Shown here piece by piece: positions 20,828-30,366 of a stretch of DNA of 64,000 nt (position 1 is the stretch's first letter; every line of letters begins with the position of its first letter). The DNA is taken from the NCBI RefSeq assembly GCF_003003075.1, contig NZ_PVTX01000009.1:62001-126000 (forward strand), given 5' to 3'. The stretch is from Isoptericola halotolerans. Its GTDB lineage: Bacteria; Actinomycetota; Actinomycetes; Actinomycetales; Cellulomonadaceae. The position numbers and the translations under genes are program-made. The notes under the pieces are model-generated. The model saw nothing but the letters and a program-made list of their open reading frames with translations. It had not been told where the DNA came from and searched no databases.

Positions 20828-21850
20828 TCAGGACTCCGCGGCAGCCGGACCGGTCGAGCCGCGCACCCGGAGCACCGGGGTGGCGTCGAGGAAGCTCCCG
20901 TGCGGAGCTCCCTCGATCCGCTCGAAGAGCCGGCGGGCGACGTGCGCCCCGTAGCTGGTCACGTCGTGGCTCAGGGCGGTGAGCTGCGGGAACGCGGCCT
21001 CGCACAGCGGCGAGTCGTCCCAGGCCACCAGCGAGAGGTCCTGCGGGACGCGCACGCCCAGCTCGTGGGCGACGCCGAGCCCTGCGAGCGCCATGACGTC
21101 GTTGTCGAAGACGACGGCGCTGACCGGCCGGTCCGCGGTGAGCAGCGCGCGCGTCGCCGCGGCCCCGGCCTCCGGGGTGAAGTCGGCGCGCTCCACGCGG
21201 GGCTCCACCCCCCGCCGTCGCGTCTCGTCGTCGAACGCGAGGTCCCGGATGTGGGTGTGCCCGAACGCCTCCGTCCCCGTCACCCGACCGATCCGCCGGT
21301 GCCCCAGCCCGGCCAGGTAGCCCACGCACTCGCGCAGCGCCGCCGCGTCGTCGGTCCAGACCGCGGTGGCACCGCCCGCGAGGGACGGGTCCCCCACGAC
21401 GACGGCGGGCAGGGCGTCGGCGTCGGTGAGCAGCGGGAGCCGCGGGTCGTCCTGACGCGGGTCCACCACCACGACGCCGTCGACCCGGCGGGCCGCACGC
21501 CACCGCCGGTGCGCCGCGATCTCGGCGTCGACGTCGGGCACGACCTGCAGGAGCAGACCGTAGGACCGCTCGGAGAGCACCTGCTCGATGCCGGCCACGA
21601 ACTGCATGTAGAACGACTCGAACCCGAGGGTCTCCGGCGCCCGCGCCAGGATGAGGCCGATGGTCTCGGCCCGCGCGCCGGACAGCGACCGCGCCGCCTG
21701 GCTGGGCCGCCAGCCCATCTCGGCGGCGATCGCGAGGATGCGCTCGCGCGTCCGTGCCGAGACCCCCGGCCGGTCGTTCAGGGCGTACGAGACGGCTCCG
21801 GTCGACACCCCGGCGCGGTCGGCGATGTCGGCGATCGTGATGCGAGCCAT
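20828..21850 (-). CDS. LacI-family regulator of the galactomannoside locus
   Basis: A 340-residue repressor. Residues 1-50 are the helix-turn-helix and hinge: [20 protein letters not shown], then [15 protein letters not shown] and [12 protein letters not shown]. The effector domain begins [20 protein letters not shown] and resembles periplasmic sugar-binding proteins. ATG at 21850 follows a GGAGAGG ribosome site. The gene is upstream of, and in the same direction as, the transporter-glycosidase operon; the 128-bp gap between them holds the operator. It is divergent from glgB across 113 bp. The effector is probably a mono- or disaccharide from the pathway. Whether it also affects glgB cannot be seen. 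Confidence 0.93.
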   Translation of the reverse strand: MARITIADIADRAGVSTGAVSYALNDRPGVSARTRERILAIAAEMGWRPSQAARSLSGARAETIGLILARAPETLGFESFYMQFVAGIEQVLSERSYGLLLQVVPDVDAEIAAHRRWRAARRVDGVVVVDPRQDDPRLPLLTDADALPAVVVGDPSLAGGATAVWTDDAAALRECVGYLAGLGHRRIGRVTGTEAFGHTHIRDLAFDDETRRRGVEPRVERADFTPEAGAAATRALLTADRPVSAVVFDNDVMALAGLGVAHELGVRVPQDLSLVAWDDSPLCEAAFPQLTALSHDVTSYGAHVARRLFERIEGAPHGSFLDATPVLRVRGSTGPAAAES

Positions 21851-21963
21851 TCCTCACCTCTCCTCGCCAAGGATCGTACGTCCTCCCGCGGCCGGCAGGA
21901 CCGGACCCGACACGTCGGCGCGCACATGGCGACAACTCGCGGCCACGGTGGAAGGGTGGACGT
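21851..21963. other. divergent intergenic region lacI-type / glgB
   Basis: This 113-bp gap should hold promoters for the regulator (minus) and glgB (plus). A GGAAGG ribosome site precedes glgB. I see no copy of the 20745-20758 operator here, so autoregulation is not supported by sequence. Confidence 0.4.
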
Positions 21964-24180
21964 ATGACACCCGAGCCTCCCGCCGTCGATCCCGAGGTCC
22001 TCACCGCCGTCGCGCAGGGCACCACCCACGACCCGCACGCCGTGCTCGGGCCGCACCTGCTCGCTCCCGAGGAGGGCCCGTACGCCGTGGTCCGGGTGCT
22101 GCGGCCGCTGGCCGACGAGGTCGTGATCCTGACCGGCGGTCCGGACGGGTCCCGGACCGAGCACCCGACGACGCACCAGGCCGCCGGCGTGTGGTCCGTC
22201 GTCGTCCCCGCCCCGGTGGACGACGACGGCACGCGGCACGCGCCCGACTATCGCGTCCGCTCGCGGTACGGCGACGAGACGACCACGACCGACGACCCGT
22301 ACCGGTTCCTGCCCTCCCTGGGCGAGATGGACCTGCACCTGATCGGCGAGGGCCGCCACGAGACGCTCTGGCGGGTCCTCGGTGCGAACCTCAAGTCCTA
22401 CCCCGCTGCCGGAGGGGACATCACCGGCACCTCCTTCGCCGTCTGGGCCCCGAACGCCCGCGGCGTCCGGCTCGTGGGCGACCACAACCGCTGGTCGTCG
22501 GTGCACCCCCTGCGCTCGCTCGGTTCCAGCGGGGTGTGGGAGATCTTCGTCCCGGACGTCGGCGTCGGGTGCCGCTACAAGTACGAGATCTGCGGTCCGG
22601 ACGGCGTCTGGCGCGCCAAGGCCGACCCGGTGGCCAAGGCGAGCGAGACACCCCCGGCCACCGCCTCCGTCGTCGCCGCCGCCGACCACGAGTGGAACGA
22701 CGGCGAGTGGATGGCCCGCCGCGCGTCGTCCGACCCGCACGCCGGGCCGATCAGCGTCTACGAGGTCCACCTCGCCTCGTGGCGTCCCGGCCTCGGGTAC
22801 CGGGAGCTCGCCGAGGAGCTGACGGCCTACGTGACCGAGCAGGGCTTCACGCACGTCGAGCTCATGCCGGTGGCCGAGCACCCCTTCGGCGGCTCGTGGG
22901 GCTACCAGGTGACCGGCTACTTCGCGCCCACGGCACGGCTCGGCTCCCCCGACGACTTCCGGTACCTCGTCGACCGGCTCCACCAGGCCGGCGTCGGCGT
23001 CATCCTCGACTGGGTGCCGGCGCACTTCCCCCGCGACGAGTTCGCGCTCGCCCGCTTCGACGGCACGCCGCTGTACGAGCACCCGGACCCCCGCCGCGGC
23101 GAGCAGCTCGACTGGGGCACGCTCGTCTTCGACTTCGGCCGCCGGGAGGTGCGCAACTTCCTCGTGGCGAACGCCACCTACTGGTTCGAGGAGTTCCACG
23201 CCGACGGGCTGCGCGTCGACGCCGTCGCCTCCATGCTCTACCTCGACTACTCGCGCGAGGAGGGTGGCTGGACCCCCAACGTCCACGGCGGGCGCGAGAA
23301 CCTGGAGGCGATCTCGTTCCTGCAGGAGGCGAACGCCACGGCCTACCGGCGCAGCCCCGGCGTGATGATGATCGCCGAGGAGTCGACGGCGTTCCCGGGC
23401 GTCACCCGCCCCACCGACACCGGCGGCCTCGGGTTCGGCCTGAAGTGGAACATGGGCTGGATGAACGACTCCCTGCGCTACATGGCCAAGGACCCGATGT
23501 ACCGCAGCCACCACCACGGCGAGCTCACCTTCTCGCTGGTGTACGCGTTCTCCGAGCAGTACGTCCTGCCGATCAGCCACGACGAGGTCGTGCACGGCAA
23601 GGGCTCCCTGCTGAGCAAGATGCCCGGCGACCGCTGGCAGCAGCTCGCCGGGGTCCGGGCCTTCCTGACCTACCAGTGGACGCACCCCGGCAAGCAGTTG
23701 CTCTTCATGGGCTGCGAGCTCGCCCAGGAGGCCGAGTGGAGCGAGGGGCGGGGCCTCGACTGGTGGCACCTGGACGACCCCGGCCACGCGGGGGTCCAGC
23801 GGGCCGTGCGCGACCTCAACGCCCTCTACCGGGCCACGCCCGCGCTCTGGGAGCGCGACTTCGACGGCTCCGGCTTCGAGTGGCTCGAGGCCGACGACGC
23901 CGCCCGGAACGTCCTCGCCTACGCCCGGCGGGCCGCCGACGGCACGCCGGTCGTCGTCGTGGTCAACTTCGCCGGGGTGCCCCACGAGGGCTACCGGCTC
24001 GGGCTGCCCGACGGCGGCACGTGGGTCGAGGCGTTCTGCTCGGACGCGCTGCAGTACGGCGGCTCCGGCGTGGTGAACACCGGCGAGCTGCACGCCGAGG
24101 ACGTGCCGTCGCACGGGCGCCGGCACTCCCTCGCGCTACGCGTGCCCCCGCTGGGCGGCCTGGTCCTGCGCCGTCAGTAG
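21964..24180 (+). CDS. glgB: 1,4-alpha-glucan branching enzyme
   Basis: Introduces alpha-1,6 branches into alpha-glucan made by GlgE (or GlgA). The 738-residue protein has two N-terminal beta-sandwich modules; the second ([20 protein letters not shown]) is CBM48. The GH13_9 barrel follows. Catalytic residues are Asp419 in [18 protein letters not shown], Glu472 in [13 protein letters not shown] and Asp540 in [34 protein letters not shown] is typical of GlgB. It would normally follow mak in a glgE-treS-mak-glgB operon, but here the 10.1-kb minus-strand sugar locus intervenes, so it needs its own promoter. Its 3' end overlaps the convergent thioredoxin-fold gene by 7 bp. Confidence 0.96.
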   Translation: MTPEPPAVDPEVLTAVAQGTTHDPHAVLGPHLLAPEEGPYAVVRVLRPLADEVVILTGGPDGSRTEHPTTHQAAGVWSVVVPAPVDDDGTRHAPDYRVRSRYGDETTTTDDPYRFLPSLGEMDLHLIGEGRHETLWRVLGANLKSYPAAGGDITGTSFAVWAPNARGVRLVGDHNRWSSVHPLRSLGSSGVWEIFVPDVGVGCRYKYEICGPDGVWRAKADPVAKASETPPATASVVAAADHEWNDGEWMARRASSDPHAGPISVYEVHLASWRPGLGYRELAEELTAYVTEQGFTHVELMPVAEHPFGGSWGYQVTGYFAPTARLGSPDDFRYLVDRLHQAGVGVILDWVPAHFPRDEFALARFDGTPLYEHPDPRRGEQLDWGTLVFDFGRREVRNFLVANATYWFEEFHADGLRVDAVASMLYLDYSREEGGWTPNVHGGRENLEAISFLQEANATAYRRSPGVMMIAEESTAFPGVTRPTDTGGLGFGLKWNMGWMNDSLRYMAKDPMYRSHHHGELTFSLVYAFSEQYVLPISHDEVVHGKGSLLSKMPGDRWQQLAGVRAFLTYQWTHPGKQLLFMGCELAQEAEWSEGRGLDWWHLDDPGHAGVQRAVRDLNALYRATPALWERDFDGSGFEWLEADDAARNVLAYARRAADGTPVVVVVNFAGVPHEGYRLGLPDGGTWVEAFCSDALQYGGSGVVNTGELHAEDVPSHGRRHSLALRVPPLGGLVLRRQ

Positions 24181-25121
24181 AGGTACATCGCGAGGCGTCG
24201 GCGGGCCTTGCCGACCCGCGGGTCGGCCACGCCGACGACCTCGAAGTAGTCGACCAGGCGGCCGCGCAGCTTCTCCTTGGCGTCGTCGTCCGCACCCGGC
24301 AGGAGGTCCAGCAGGCGCGCCAGCGCGTCCTCGACCTTGCCGCCGAGCATGTCCATGTCGGCCACGGCGAGCTGGGCGTCGACGTCTGCGGGCGCGTCGG
24401 CCGCAGCCTGCCGGACCTGCTGCAGGTCGGCGCCGCGGGTGCGCTGCATGAGTGCCACCTGCGCGAGCCCGGCGACCGCCTGCGCGTCCTTCGGGTCCTG
24501 CTTGAGCGCCTTGTCGTACGCCGCGGCAGCCGCGTCCAGGTCGTCACGCTCGATCGCGTCGTAGGCCTCCTGGTGCAGCGGCGGCAGCGGCTCCTCGGGC
24601 TCCTCGGCCGGCTCGTCCGCGGCGGGCGCTCCCCCGCCCTGCGCGGGGGCGCGCCCGGTCACGCCGTTCTGCTCGGCGGCTGCCAGGAGCTGCTCCAGGA
24701 CACCGCGCACCTGCTCGTCCGACGCGCCCCCGGCGAAGAGCGGCACGGGCTGGCCCTGCAGGACGGCGACGACGGTCGGCACGCCCTCCGGCTGGAACGC
24801 CGCCGCGATCTGGGGGTACGCGTCGACGTCGAGGCGGCCCAGGAGGAACCGTCCGGCGTACTCGTCGGCGATGGTTCCCAGGCTCGTGGCCAGGTCCGCG
24901 TTCGCCTGGTCGGTGGGCTTCCACAGCAGGACCACCACGAGGTGCTTCGTCGAGTCCTGCACGACCTGCTGGAAGTTCGCGTCCGTCAGGTCGACGACGT
25001 AGCCGCCGGCCGTCGGTGCGCCGCCGGGCTCCCCCGGGGGCGGTGACTGCGGGCGGTTCAGCGCCGACAGGTCGACGGCGCCGCGCGGGCTGAAGCTCGG
25101 GTCGGGCACAGGGTTGCTCAT
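24174..25121 (-). CDS. thioredoxin-fold/TPR protein, YbbN-like, without CxxC
   Basis: A 315-residue protein with a thioredoxin-like domain (about 45-150) and a TPR-like C-terminal region (about 185-300; [40 protein letters not shown]). This is the architecture of the co-chaperone YbbN/CnoX. The usual WCxxC active site is replaced by [13 protein letters not shown], so it cannot act as a disulfide reductase and is probably a chaperone-type holdase or scaffold. [13 protein letters not shown] contains the conserved cis-proline. A Pro/Gly-rich linker separates the halves. ATG at 25121. It overlaps the glgB tail by 7 bp and is 60 bp downstream of the lipoprotein gene. Confidence 0.85.
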   Translation of the reverse strand: MSNPVPDPSFSPRGAVDLSALNRPQSPPPGEPGGAPTAGGYVVDLTDANFQQVVQDSTKHLVVVLLWKPTDQANADLATSLGTIADEYAGRFLLGRLDVDAYPQIAAAFQPEGVPTVVAVLQGQPVPLFAGGASDEQVRGVLEQLLAAAEQNGVTGRAPAQGGGAPAADEPAEEPEEPLPPLHQEAYDAIERDDLDAAAAAYDKALKQDPKDAQAVAGLAQVALMQRTRGADLQQVRQAAADAPADVDAQLAVADMDMLGGKVEDALARLLDLLPGADDDAKEKLRGRLVDYFEVVGVADPRVGKARRRLAMYLY

Positions 25122-25181
25122 GCGCTCATCCTACGAAGTCTCGGAGGTGGGGCGGACCGGGCCGGACCAGCGGCTCGGCCG

Positions 25182-26240
25182 CTATCGGTCCGTGTTCCGC
25201 TCGCTCGGGATCTCGTTCGCCGCGTCGACCGCCACGTGGGAGTACCCGAGGGGCCGCATCGGCTCCTCCGAACCCGCCGGCGGCACGTAGAGCGCCACCT
25301 GGTCGGTGTACTCGACATAGAGCTCGTTCGTCTCGTCCTCGCCCTCCAGGAGCGCCGACTGCGTCTCGGTGAGCGGCGGGATCGTGCCGCCTTCCTCGAC
25401 GTCGAGCCGCACGTTGCCGTCCAGGACGCCCATGACGACGGCGCCGCCGTCGGACGTCCGTACCGTGAGGGGCTCGTCCCGCGCGGCGAAGGCCAGCCGG
25501 TACCGGCCGTCGGCGGCGTCGAACGTGTCGGCCCCGCGCACGTTGCGCGCGTCGGCCTGGATGCGCTTGACGAGGTCCTGGCTGTCGCCGGGGAGCTCGA
25601 AGGCGTCGGCGTACTCCGACTCCTCGGGGCCCTTGGTCACCAGGTCGGCGTACTGCGCGACGGCATCGGCGGGGGTCACCGTGAGCGAGTCGTCGTCCGC
25701 GGCCACCTCCTCCGAGCCGATCGCCTCGGGGTCGGCGAAGTTCGGCATCGTGGTGCCGGGGATGAGCTGGACCCACGACCACAGCTTGTAGTTGTCCCGC
25801 GCCGACTCCTGCTGGTAGGCCACCATCCGGGGGACCTCGAGGTTCTCGGTGGGCTGCGTGATCGTGTAGGTGACCCGGGGCCAGGACTCGGTCGTGGGGA
25901 TGATCGCCGCCCGGAGCTCGGTCGGGATCTGCGTCACCAGCGAGTCGTCGCCGCGTGCCTCGGCCACCTTGATCTGGCTCCGGCGGACCTCGTAGGCCGG
26001 CCCGCCGACGCGCTCGCGCAGGATCTTCGGGTCGGACTCCTCCCCCGCCTGCTCGAGGACGCTCCCGACGTCCTGCACGACGGCGGTCTCCTGCTCCATC
26101 GTCAGCACGGGGCCCTCGAAGGGCTCGTCCGCGGCCGGGGTGGGCAGCTCCTCGGCACAGCCGGCGAGAAGGGCGGCGGTGGCCGCCACCCCGACGGCGG
26201 CGCTCGTGCGCCGCGCGACGCGCGTGGTCCTGGCGGTCAT
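25182..26240 (-). CDS. uncharacterised lipoprotein
   Basis: I do not recognise a functional family. The 352-residue protein has an N-terminal Arg-rich region, a hydrophobic stretch and lipobox LLAGC with Cys at about residue 28, so it should be anchored outside the membrane. The mature part is acidic, with about half of residues hydrophilic and no obvious catalytic motif; it resembles actinobacterial DUF proteins found next to membrane partners. ATG at 26240 overlaps the stop of the upstream membrane protein gene (ATGA), so the pair are co-translated and may form an envelope complex. Confidence 0.7.
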   Translation of the reverse strand: MTARTTRVARRTSAAVGVAATAALLAGCAEELPTPAADEPFEGPVLTMEQETAVVQDVGSVLEQAGEESDPKILRERVGGPAYEVRRSQIKVAEARGDDSLVTQIPTELRAAIIPTTESWPRVTYTITQPTENLEVPRMVAYQQESARDNYKLWSWVQLIPGTTMPNFADPEAIGSEEVAADDDSLTVTPADAVAQYADLVTKGPEESEYADAFELPGDSQDLVKRIQADARNVRGADTFDAADGRYRLAFAARDEPLTVRTSDGGAVVMGVLDGNVRLDVEEGGTIPPLTETQSALLEGEDETNELYVEYTDQVALYVPPAGSEEPMRPLGYSHVAVDAANEIPSERNTDR

Positions 26241-27796
26241 CGGGTCCCCCCGTCGATCGGGTCGTCCTGCTGGTCCTGGCGGGCGGCGGTGGGGTCGAAG
26301 CCCCAGGTCTCCCGCCAGGCCGCGGCACGACGCCCCGAGGTGCTGGGGGCGTCGTCGGCGGCCGGTGGCGACTCCGGCGCCGGTGCCGGCCGGACCACCG
26401 GGGTCTGGCCGGTGAGCGCGCGCAGCGCCCGGCCCATGCCGGACTGGGCGTCCGTGCGCCGTTCCTCCTCGCGCCGGCGCAGCTCGCGGCGCGTCAGCGG
26501 TCGGCCGTCGACCATCGGCATCGAGCCGGTCGTCGTCGTGGGCGGCTCGGTGGGCGGCTCAGTGGGCGGCTCGGCGGGCGTCTGCGCGGGTGCTGGTGCA
26601 GGTGCAGGTGCTGGAGCAGGTGCCGGCGCAGGTGCGGCGCCGGACGGCGAGCCCTCGCCGTCGGCGGGTGCCGGTTCCGGGGCGGAACGCGTGCGCCGCA
26701 GGCGGGACGACCGGCGGGAGAACCGGCCGGCCACCGGGACCGGTGCCGTGCCCGTCCGGCCGTCGCCGGCGGGCTCCTCGCCCGGACCGTCCCCGGCGGG
26801 GGTGTCCGCGGCCGCGGCCGGTGCGTCGGACGGCGCGCCGTGGGCGGGCGCGGGGGCGGGCCAGCCGGCGCCCGCAGCGGCACCTGCGGCCGGAGCGGCC
26901 CACGCCGGGCCGCTCGACGACGACGTCGGCCCGAAGGGCGACGCTGGCGCAGCCGGTGAGGAGGGCGAGGCGGGTGACGCGGGATCGTCGGGGCTCTCGA
27001 CCGCCGGTGCGGACGACGCCGTCTGCGGCGACGCGTCGGCCGTGGCGCCGGACCTGGCGCCGGCACGGCGGCCACGGCCGGTCTTCTTCGTCGACCCCCG
27101 GCGTCCGAGCAGGAGCAGGACGATGCCGATCAGCAGGAGCAGGCCACCGAGCCCGACGGCCGGCCACAGCCAGGGCGTGCCGACCTCGCGGTCCCAGGTG
27201 AGCGTGAGGGTGGGGGCCACCGCGTCGGCGTCGGACGCCTCGGCCGGGGCCTCCTCGCCCTCGGCGGCCTCCTCGACGGGGGCCGCACCGGTGCCGGCGG
27301 CGAGCAGCATCCACGGGCCCGGCCGGTCGCTCCAGCGGAGGCTGACCTCCTCGGCGGCGGTCAGCTCGGTGATCCACATGTCGGAGCCCGCAGGGTCCGG
27401 CAGCTCGGCCGACTCCTCCGACTCCTCGGACTCCGCCGCCTCCTCGGTGTCCTCCGCCTCCTCGGGGCGCACCTCCGAGGTGGTGAGCGTGTCCCAGTCC
27501 GCGAGGCCGGTGACCCGTGCGTACGGGTCGCCGTCGAGCCACCCGAGCACGTCGACGTCACGGCCGACGACGACGGTGACCTCCTGGCCGGCGGGTACCG
27601 AGGCGGTGACCGTGACGTCGGAGTCGACGAGGTCGAGGACCCCGGGGTCGGTGACGACGAGCGTGCCCTCGCCCACCGGACGGGCCGTGGCGACCACCGT
27701 GTCCGACTCGCGCAGGACCGTCGCTGTCGCGACCCCGAACGCGATGGCGGCCAGACCGGCGATGACCAGGACGGCACCGAGAATGCGTTGCAGCAC
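26237..27796 (-). CDS. uncharacterised membrane protein with Ala/Pro-rich tail
   Basis: Function unknown. The 519-residue protein has an N-terminal hydrophobic segment (ILGAVLVIAGLAAIAFGVAT), an extracellular domain of about 180 residues with an acidic Glu/Ser run, a second helix (LWPAVGLGGLLLLIGIVLLL, about 212-231), a basic stop-transfer and a long Ala/Pro/Ser-rich cytoplasmic tail that includes PPTE and PA repeats. Two helices flanking an external domain give an in-out-in topology. I prefer GTG at 27796, well spaced from AAGGGA; a TTG one codon earlier is possible. The stop overlaps the lipoprotein start, suggesting the two work together. Confidence 0.7.
   Translation of the reverse strand: MLQRILGAVLVIAGLAAIAFGVATATVLRESDTVVATARPVGEGTLVVTDPGVLDLVDSDVTVTASVPAGQEVTVVVGRDVDVLGWLDGDPYARVTGLADWDTLTTSEVRPEEAEDTEEAAESEESEESAELPDPAGSDMWITELTAAEEVSLRWSDRPGPWMLLAAGTGAAPVEEAAEGEEAPAEASDADAVAPTLTLTWDREVGTPWLWPAVGLGGLLLLIGIVLLLLGRRGSTKKTGRGRRAGARSGATADASPQTASSAPAVESPDDPASPASPSSPAAPASPFGPTSSSSGPAWAAPAAGAAAGAGWPAPAPAHGAPSDAPAAAADTPAGDGPGEEPAGDGRTGTAPVPVAGRFSRRSSRLRRTRSAPEPAPADGEGSPSGAAPAPAPAPAPAPAPAPAQTPAEPPTEPPTEPPTTTTGSMPMVDGRPLTRRELRRREEERRTDAQSGMGRALRALTGQTPVVRPAPAPESPPAADDAPSTSGRRAAAWRETWGFDPTAARQDQQDDPIDGGTR
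26541..26640 (-). repeat. in-gene PPTE and PA codon repeats
   Basis: Three 12-bp units encoding PPTE (26541-26579) are followed by a 6-bp-period run encoding Pro-Ala dipeptides (26590-26640) inside the membrane protein gene. Such runs change length easily by slippage; they lie in the predicted disordered cytoplasmic tail. Confidence 0.7.
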
Positions 27797-28079
27797 CAAG
27801 CTTCCCTTCGACGTGGACTCCTCAGGATAGGGAGGCGTGGCGATCGCCCAGGACCACGAGGGCGCCCGGGACGGATCGGTTCACGAACCCTTCACGAGTC
27901 CGGTACCAGCATCCCCGAGCCTCCCACGGCTGCGGGCCCCACGACCACCGCACGGGTCGCCGCACGACGGTGATCTTTCCCTTTCGTGAGGATCGGACCC
28001 CCTGCTCGGCTGTCGGTGGCTGCACGTGACGTCTATCCTGGCCGGAGCCTCGGCACCCACGACAGACGGAGGTCTTCAC
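27797..28079. promoter_or_regulatory. divergent promoter region, membrane protein / DivIVA-like
   Basis: A 283-bp gap between divergent genes. On the plus strand TATCCT at 28034-28039 could be a -10 for the DivIVA-like gene, but no good -35 lies 17 bp upstream. The plus gene has a strong GGAGGT ribosome site at 28068-28073. I see no hairpin or operator-like palindrome and no small gene. Confidence 0.4.
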
Positions 28080-29513
28080 GTGTCCGACGAGCGCACGCTC
28101 TTCCCGATCACCATGCGCGGCTACGACCGCGCCGCGGTCGAGAACCAGATCTCCCGCCTCGAGCAGGCCGTCGAGGAGGCTCGACGCAACGTCGAGTCGA
28201 CCGACGCCCGCGCCATGCAGCTCTCCTCCGAGCTCGCCGAGGCGCACCGCCAGCTCCGGGAGAACGACAAGCCGTCCTACGCAGGGCTCGGCGCCCGTGC
28301 GGAGCGGCTGCTCCGCTCGGCCGACGAGCAGGCCGCCGAGGTCCTGACGCAGGCCAACCAGCAGGCGTCCGACGTCATGGCGCGGGCCAAGCTGTCGGCC
28401 GGCCAGGTCCGCCAGCGGGCGGAGACCGAGGCCTCCGAGCTGCTGTCCAGCGCCCGCCGCGAGGCCGAGGAGATCCGCTCGACCACCCGGTCGGAGGCCG
28501 AGGGCGTCCTGCAGGGCGCCCAGCGCCGCGCCGAGGAGCTGGTCGGGTCCGCGGAACGCGAGTCGGCGCTCATCATGAGCACCCTCACCACGGAGGAGAG
28601 CGAGCGGCGCGCGTCCCTCGAGCGTGAGATCGGCACGATGCGGTCCACCGCGGAGCGCGAGGTGACCGAGGCGCGCGTCACGACGGACCGCGAGGTCGCC
28701 CAGCTCCGGGCCGAGGCCGCCGCCGAGTCGGCCGCCCTGCGCGAGGAGGCCGAGCGCGAGTCCAACGACCTCCTGGAGCGCACCCGGACCGAGGCCGCAC
28801 GGATCGTGGCGGAGGCCAAGCACCAGGCCGCCGAGGCGGCCAACGCCGTCACGACCGAGCTGGAGGACCTCCGGGAGCGCGCGCGCCGCGCCCTCTCCGA
28901 CGCCGAGCTCGAGGCGGCCCAGATCCGCGAGCGCGTCGAGAACGAGGCCGCCGAGCGCCACGAGGTCGCCCGGGCCGAGACCGAGCGTCTGGTCGCCGCG
29001 GCCGAGGAGCACGCCGCCGAGGCCGAGAAGCGCGTCGCCGTCGCCCTCCAGCAGGCGGACCAGGTCCGCACCGAGTCGGACGCCTACATCAAGGAGCTCG
29101 TCGCCGACGCGCGCCGCACGGCCGACTCCATCGTGGCCGAGGCACGCACCTTCGCCGACCAGACCGTCTCCGACGCCCAGGCCGAGGCCGAGCAGAGCCG
29201 GACGACCGCGGAGCGTCAGCTCGAGGACCTGACGCGCCGGCACGACTCGATCAACTCCTACCTCGAGGAGCTGCGCGGCCTGCTGGGCACGGAGAAGGCG
29301 GCCGACGCCATCCCGGTCGCGACCGTCGACGCCCCCTCGGGCCGGTCCGGGGGCACGGCCTCCGCCGAGCCGCGGTCGGCCGCGAGCTCGGAGAGCCCGC
29401 AGCCCGCCAGCCCGCTCGACCAGACCCCCGCCCAGCGGGCCCGTGCCGCCTCCGCGCAGTCGGCGGAGGAGGGCACCTCGCCCACGGACGAGACGGCGAC
29501 GACCCGGGCCTGA
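28080..29513 (+). CDS. DivIVA-like coiled-coil protein
   Basis: A 477-residue, nearly all-helical protein. It opens with FPITMRGYDRAAVENQISRL, matching the DivIVA N-terminal membrane-targeting domain (hydrophobic residue, RGY, V), followed by about 370 residues of Ala/Glu/Arg-rich coiled coil and a disordered Ser/Ala/Pro tail from about 425. Relatives act in polar growth, septum placement or cytoskeletal scaffolding (Scy/FilP-like proteins in actinobacteria). I chose GTG at 28080 because GGAGGT lies 6 bp upstream and the DivIVA motif begins at once; the open frame extends 54 bp further upstream. It is longer than Wag31/DivIVA (about 260), so it is probably a paralogue and not the essential DivIVA. 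Confidence 0.8.
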   Translation: MSDERTLFPITMRGYDRAAVENQISRLEQAVEEARRNVESTDARAMQLSSELAEAHRQLRENDKPSYAGLGARAERLLRSADEQAAEVLTQANQQASDVMARAKLSAGQVRQRAETEASELLSSARREAEEIRSTTRSEAEGVLQGAQRRAEELVGSAERESALIMSTLTTEESERRASLEREIGTMRSTAEREVTEARVTTDREVAQLRAEAAAESAALREEAERESNDLLERTRTEAARIVAEAKHQAAEAANAVTTELEDLRERARRALSDAELEAAQIRERVENEAAERHEVARAETERLVAAAEEHAAEAEKRVAVALQQADQVRTESDAYIKELVADARRTADSIVAEARTFADQTVSDAQAEAEQSRTTAERQLEDLTRRHDSINSYLEELRGLLGTEKAADAIPVATVDAPSGRSGGTASAEPRSAASSESPQPASPLDQTPAQRARAASAQSAEEGTSPTDETATTRA

Positions 29514-29528
29514 CGCCGGGCGGCCCGG

Positions 29529-29576
29529 GTCACCGCGCGGAGGTCACCGCGCGGCGGTCACTGCGCGGAGGTCACC
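29529..29576. repeat. 14-bp tandem repeat between convergent genes
   Basis: Three full units close to GTCACCGCGCGGAG begin at 29529, 29543 and 29557, and a partial one at 29571. They fill the short gap between the DivIVA-like stop and the hydrolase stop. No clear hairpin terminator is present, so the array may have arisen by slippage in non-coding DNA. Confidence 0.7.
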
Positions 29577-30366
29577 TCACCCTGGCGTGCAGGTCTGCCA
29601 CGGCCCGGGCCACCGCGGCGGGCTCCTCGACCGCGCTGAGGTGGGCCGCGTTCGGCACCACGGCGAGCGTCGCGTCCCGCGCAGCGCCGGCCATGTGGCG
29701 CGCGTCGTCGACCGTGGTCACCTGGTCCTCCGCCCCGACGACGACGGCCACCGGCCCGCCGAAGGAACGCAGGACGTCCGTCCGGTCCGGCCGCGCCGCC
29801 ATCGCCCGCTGCGCCCAGGCCACACCGGACAGACCCTGCGAGCGGATCCAGGCGTACACCGTCGGGTAGAGCGAGCGCCGCTCCAGCTCCGACGTCGGGC
29901 CGAGGAGCTTGGCCGGCATGCCCATCACCGCGTCGAGGGTCTGCGTCGCCTCGACCGCGGCGGCGACCCGCAGCCGGCCGTCGCGGGCCGCGTCGTCGTC
30001 GGCGGTCGACTTCGTGTCCACGAGACCGAGGCCGCGCACGAACCCGGGGTGCCGCTCCGCCATCGCGAGGGCCACGTAGCCGCCCATGGACAGCCCCACC
30101 ACGACGGCGTTGCCCTCCCCCTGCTCGCGCAGCGTCGCGTGCACGAGGTCCGCCGTCGCGTCGAGGCTCGCCGGGAGCTGACCGAGGTCGCTGTGCCCGT
30201 GACCCGGCAGGTCCACGGCGATGACACGGGGGCCCTGCGGCAGCTCGTCGACCATGGCGACCCACATGCGATGGTCGAGCGGGAAGCCGTGCAGCAGCAC
30301 CAGGGGCACGCCGGCGCCGTCGCGCAGCAGGTAGGTGGCCAGGGTCGGGTTCGTCATCGTCGTCAT
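29572..30366 (-). CDS. alpha/beta-fold hydrolase
   Basis: Cytoplasmic alpha/beta hydrolase of about 264 residues. LVLLHGFPLDHRMW is the oxyanion-hole HG motif; the nucleophile elbow is VVGLSMGGYVAL (Ser in GLSMG). The acid is probably Asp in VVVGAEDQVTT and the histidine is in PNAAHLSAVEEP, completing the Ser-Asp-His triad. Substrate is unknown; relatives include esterases, 3-oxoadipate enol-lactonase-like enzymes and haloperoxidase-like proteins. ATG at 30366 overlaps the stop of the preceding hydrolase (ATGA). A second ATG at 30357 has a better-spaced GAGAGG ribosome site and may be the true start. Confidence 0.82.
   Translation of the reverse strand: MTTMTNPTLATYLLRDGAGVPLVLLHGFPLDHRMWVAMVDELPQGPRVIAVDLPGHGHSDLGQLPASLDATADLVHATLREQGEGNAVVVGLSMGGYVALAMAERHPGFVRGLGLVDTKSTADDDAARDGRLRVAAAVEATQTLDAVMGMPAKLLGPTSELERRSLYPTVYAWIRSQGLSGVAWAQRAMAARPDRTDVLRSFGGPVAVVVGAEDQVTTVDDARHMAGAARDATLAVVPNAAHLSAVEEPAAVARAVADLHARVR

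Noticed and set aside
23846-23857. CelR-like TGGGAGCGCG in glgB
   Set aside because: Only one half-site fits, it is within coding sequence and no gene start is nearby.
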